From Flavobacteriales bacterium (GTDB taxonomy: Bacteria > Bacteroidota > Bacteroidia > Flavobacteriales > UBA7430), in the NCBI GenBank assembly GCA_024959975.1, contig JANXFM010000089.1, forward strand, positions 1 through 8,198: a stretch of DNA of 8,198 nucleotides, read 5' to 3'. A program made the position numbers and the translations under genes. Positions 6,764 through 8,198 of the stretch are shown here, piece after piece (the first letter of the stretch is position 1; each line of letters starts with the position of its first letter). The notes below the pieces were generated by a model. It saw only the letters and a program-made list of their open reading frames with translations, had not been told where the DNA came from and searched no databases.

Positions 6764-6800
6764 CTTTATTTCTTACTCGTTTTTTTTGTTTTAACAAAGT

Positions 6801-7820
6801 TTAGCAGTTGGCTAAGAGCTCATTTTTATATTCGGGTAAAACCTCTTTGAATTTAGCAATAGCATCTTCTAAGCTACCTTCAAATATCCCTCCGGCGGCG
6901 TTGATATGTCCACCACCATCAAAGTACTTTTTAGAGAGTAGATTGGCACGGAAATCATTTAAACTACGGAAGGATATTTTTACTTTATCATCGTATTTTA
7001 CAAAGAAGGCTGTAAACACAACACCATCAATAGATAAAGCATAATTCACAAATCCTTCTGTATCGCCTTTGACAAAGTTGAATCGATCTAATTCTTCTCT
7101 GTTCAAGCTCATTACCGCTGTGTGGTATTCCGGAAGGACTTCTAATTTTTCACTTAAACAATAACCCAGCAATTTCAGTCTACTCTCTTTATTGTTATCG
7201 AAAAGTTTTTGGTGGATATCTGCCTGCTCAAGCCCCAGATCTATTAAGTTGGCAGCAATTTCGTGTGTTCTTGTGTCTACTGATGAAAAGCGGAAGGATC
7301 CGGTGTCGGTTACCAATCCTGTGTAAATGCATTTGGCAATATCCAGGGTTAATAATTCTTTCCAACCCATTTGATCGATAAATTCATAAATCAGTTGTGC
7401 GGTAGAACAAACGATAGGAACTGAAAATATGAAGTCTGCAAAATCACTTGGTTCCTGATGATGGTCGATCATCACATATTTTGCAGAAGCGCTTTCTAAG
7501 GCTTCACACATCATATCGGTTCTACGTAAATCGTTGAAGTCTAAACAGAAAATTAATTCTGCTGCATCAATTAAAGCTTGTGCTTTTTCTTCGTTTCCTT
7601 CAAATTCAAGTACATCTTCATTACAAGGCAACCAGTTTAAAAACTTAGCATAACTATTGGGAACAACCACAGACACCTCATATCCCTGTGCTTTAAGAAC
7701 CTGATATAATGCCAGTGATGAACCCATTGCATCGCCATCGGGACCACGGTGTGTGGTAATCAGTATGTTAGGTTGCTTTTCAAGCTCCTCTTGTAATGCT
7801 TCGTAGTTGTGATTTTTCAT
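6801..7820 (-). CDS. nrnA: NrnA-type DHH/DHHA1 phosphoesterase (oligoribonuclease / pAp phosphatase family)
   Basis: The 339-residue protein has both DHH-family domains. The DHH part shows ITTHRGPDGDAMGS (H24, D28, D30), CLDFNDLRR (D94), the MIDHHQ signature (D119-H120-H121) and VTDTGSFRF (D172), which together build the two-metal site. The C-terminal DHHA1 domain carries DGGGHINAAGG (about 301-311), the substrate-binding loop. Length and motif order fit the NrnA/YtqI group, which degrades 2-5 nucleotide RNAs and dephosphorylates 3'-phosphoadenosine 5'-phosphate; some relatives also cleave linear di-AMP. The exact substrate is not readable from sequence. I choose ATG at 7820 (MKNHNYEALQEEL). 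The in-frame ATG at 7910 would add a 30-residue hydrophobic tail made from the intergenic spacer and overlap the divergent ndk gene. The paralogous isomerases follow after 77 bases with no clear terminator between. Confidence 0.92.
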   Translation of the reverse strand: MKNHNYEALQEELEKQPNILITTHRGPDGDAMGSSLALYQVLKAQGYEVSVVVPNSYAKFLNWLPCNEDVLEFEGNEEKAQALIDAAELIFCLDFNDLRRTDMMCEALESASAKYVMIDHHQEPSDFADFIFSVPIVCSTAQLIYEFIDQMGWKELLTLDIAKCIYTGLVTDTGSFRFSSVDTRTHEIAANLIDLGLEQADIHQKLFDNNKESRLKLLGYCLSEKLEVLPEYHTAVMSLNREELDRFNFVKGDTEGFVNYALSIDGVVFTAFFVKYDDKVKISFRSLNDFRANLLSKKYFDGGGHINAAGGIFEGSLEDAIAKFKEVLPEYKNELLANC

Positions 7821-7856
7821 AAGTGGCAAATTTAATGATTTCTCAAAGATTTTACT

Positions 7857-7864
7857 TAATTTCG
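7857..7864 (+). promoter_or_regulatory. Possible -7 promoter element for ndk
   Basis: TAATTTCG followed by CGCC differs from TAnnTTTG at one base and ends 20 bases before the ndk ATG at 7885, the same spacing as the better matches elsewhere in the window. No clear -33 element is visible. Confidence 0.4.
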
Positions 7865-7884
7865 CGCCTAATAAAAACAAGACA

Positions 7885-8198
7885 ATGGCAACGAACAGAA
7901 CATTTACCATGCTTAAGCCTGATGCAGTTCAAAACGGACACATCGGAGCTATTTTAGAAAAGATCAATGCTGCTGGATTTCGTATTGTGGCAATGAAAAT
8001 GACTCAATTAACGAAGGCAGATGCCGAAGCGTTTTATGCGGTTCATGCAGAAAGACCTTTCTTTGGAGAGTTGGTTGAATACATGACTTCGGGTCCTATT
8101 GTATCGGCTATTTTAGAAAAGGAGAATGCTGTTGAGGACTTCCGTACTTTAATTGGTGCTACCAACCCTGCTGAAGCAGCCGAAGGTACCATCCGTAA
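7885..8198 (+). CDS. ndk: Nucleoside diphosphate kinase (C-terminus cut by window edge)
   Basis: The first 104 residues are present, out of about 140 usual for the family. The start MATNRTFTMLKPDAVQNGHI contains the invariant lysine K11 in the LKPDAV motif. Other family hallmarks are IGAILEKI, the HAERPFF segment (from H54), MTSGPIV, and IGATNPAEAAEGTIR, which includes the nucleotide-binding threonine and arginine. The phosphohistidine motif (NxxHGSD) would fall just beyond the right edge, so it cannot be checked here. Ndk moves the gamma phosphate from ATP to other (d)NDPs in the cytoplasm to balance nucleotide pools. It is transcribed away from nrnA, with a 64-base shared upstream region. 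Confidence 0.96.
   Translation, partial: MATNRTFTMLKPDAVQNGHIGAILEKINAAGFRIVAMKMTQLTKADAEAFYAVHAERPFFGELVEYMTSGPIVSAILEKENAVEDFRTLIGATNPAEAAEGTIR

Noticed and set aside
6785..6798. Inverted repeat TTTGTT-TT-AACAAA just after nrnA, a possible operator or terminator
   Set aside because: It is short, pure A/T apart from one G:C pair per arm, and has a two-base centre. In an AT-rich gap this is expected by chance and would not form a stable hairpin.
7844..7851. Minus-strand AATCTTTG as a promoter for nrnA
   Set aside because: It lacks the T of the essential TA in the -7 consensus and no -33 box supports it; too weak to list.
7821..7910. N-terminal hydrophobic extension of the NrnA-like protein (in-frame ATG at 7910), which would look like a membrane anchor
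   Set aside because: It would be translated from the intergenic spacer and overlap the first codons of the divergent ndk gene. The ATG at 7820 starts right before the conserved DHH domain and gives a normal family length.

Overview
This 8.2 kb window looks like ordinary core chromosome from a member of the Bacteroidota, most likely a flavobacterium. The base composition is AT-rich. Start-proximal promoter signals fit the Bacteroidota -7 element (TAnnTTTG, here mostly TATCTTTG or near variants), and Shine-Dalgarno sequences are weak or absent. The protein types also fit: a DUF4369/DUF5106-like thioredoxin protein and cyclophilin-FKBP fusion proteins. I see no insertion sequence, prophage, CRISPR array, tRNA or rRNA. 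Gene density is high, and the longest gap is about 107 bases.

Layout from left to right. Positions 1-1328 (minus) hold most of an exported TlpA/thioredoxin-like protein with a CGHC active site; its C-terminus runs off the left edge. A 107-base divergent promoter region separates it from a plus-strand pair: a 70-residue S4 RNA-binding protein, then prfC (release factor 3), whose start codon overlaps the S4 stop codon. A perfect 24-base palindrome serves as a shared terminator for prfC and the convergent minus-strand gene at 3273-4592. That gene encodes an exported PhoD-like protein in which almost all expected metal and catalytic motif residues are replaced. Then come two tandem minus-strand genes, each encoding a cyclophilin domain followed by an FKBP domain: an upstream lipoprotein copy (5650-6723) and a downstream copy without signal peptide (4694-5638), closed by a strong hairpin terminator. 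Upstream of them, also on minus, is an NrnA-type DHH/DHHA1 phosphoesterase (6801-7820). Divergent from it, ndk (nucleoside diphosphate kinase) starts at 7885 and runs off the right edge.

The genes fall into three themes. Protein folding and redox work in the envelope is represented by the thioredoxin-like protein and the lipoprotein isomerase. Translation is represented by S4 and RF3. Nucleotide and RNA turnover is represented by NrnA and Ndk. The minus-strand run nrnA - lipoprotein PPIase - cytoplasmic PPIase may be partly co-transcribed, because no clear terminator follows nrnA.

I found no obvious new defence or mobile system. The observations most worth a second look are the apparently catalytically dead PhoD-family protein and the duplicated dual-family immunophilin pair that seems split between envelope and cytoplasm.
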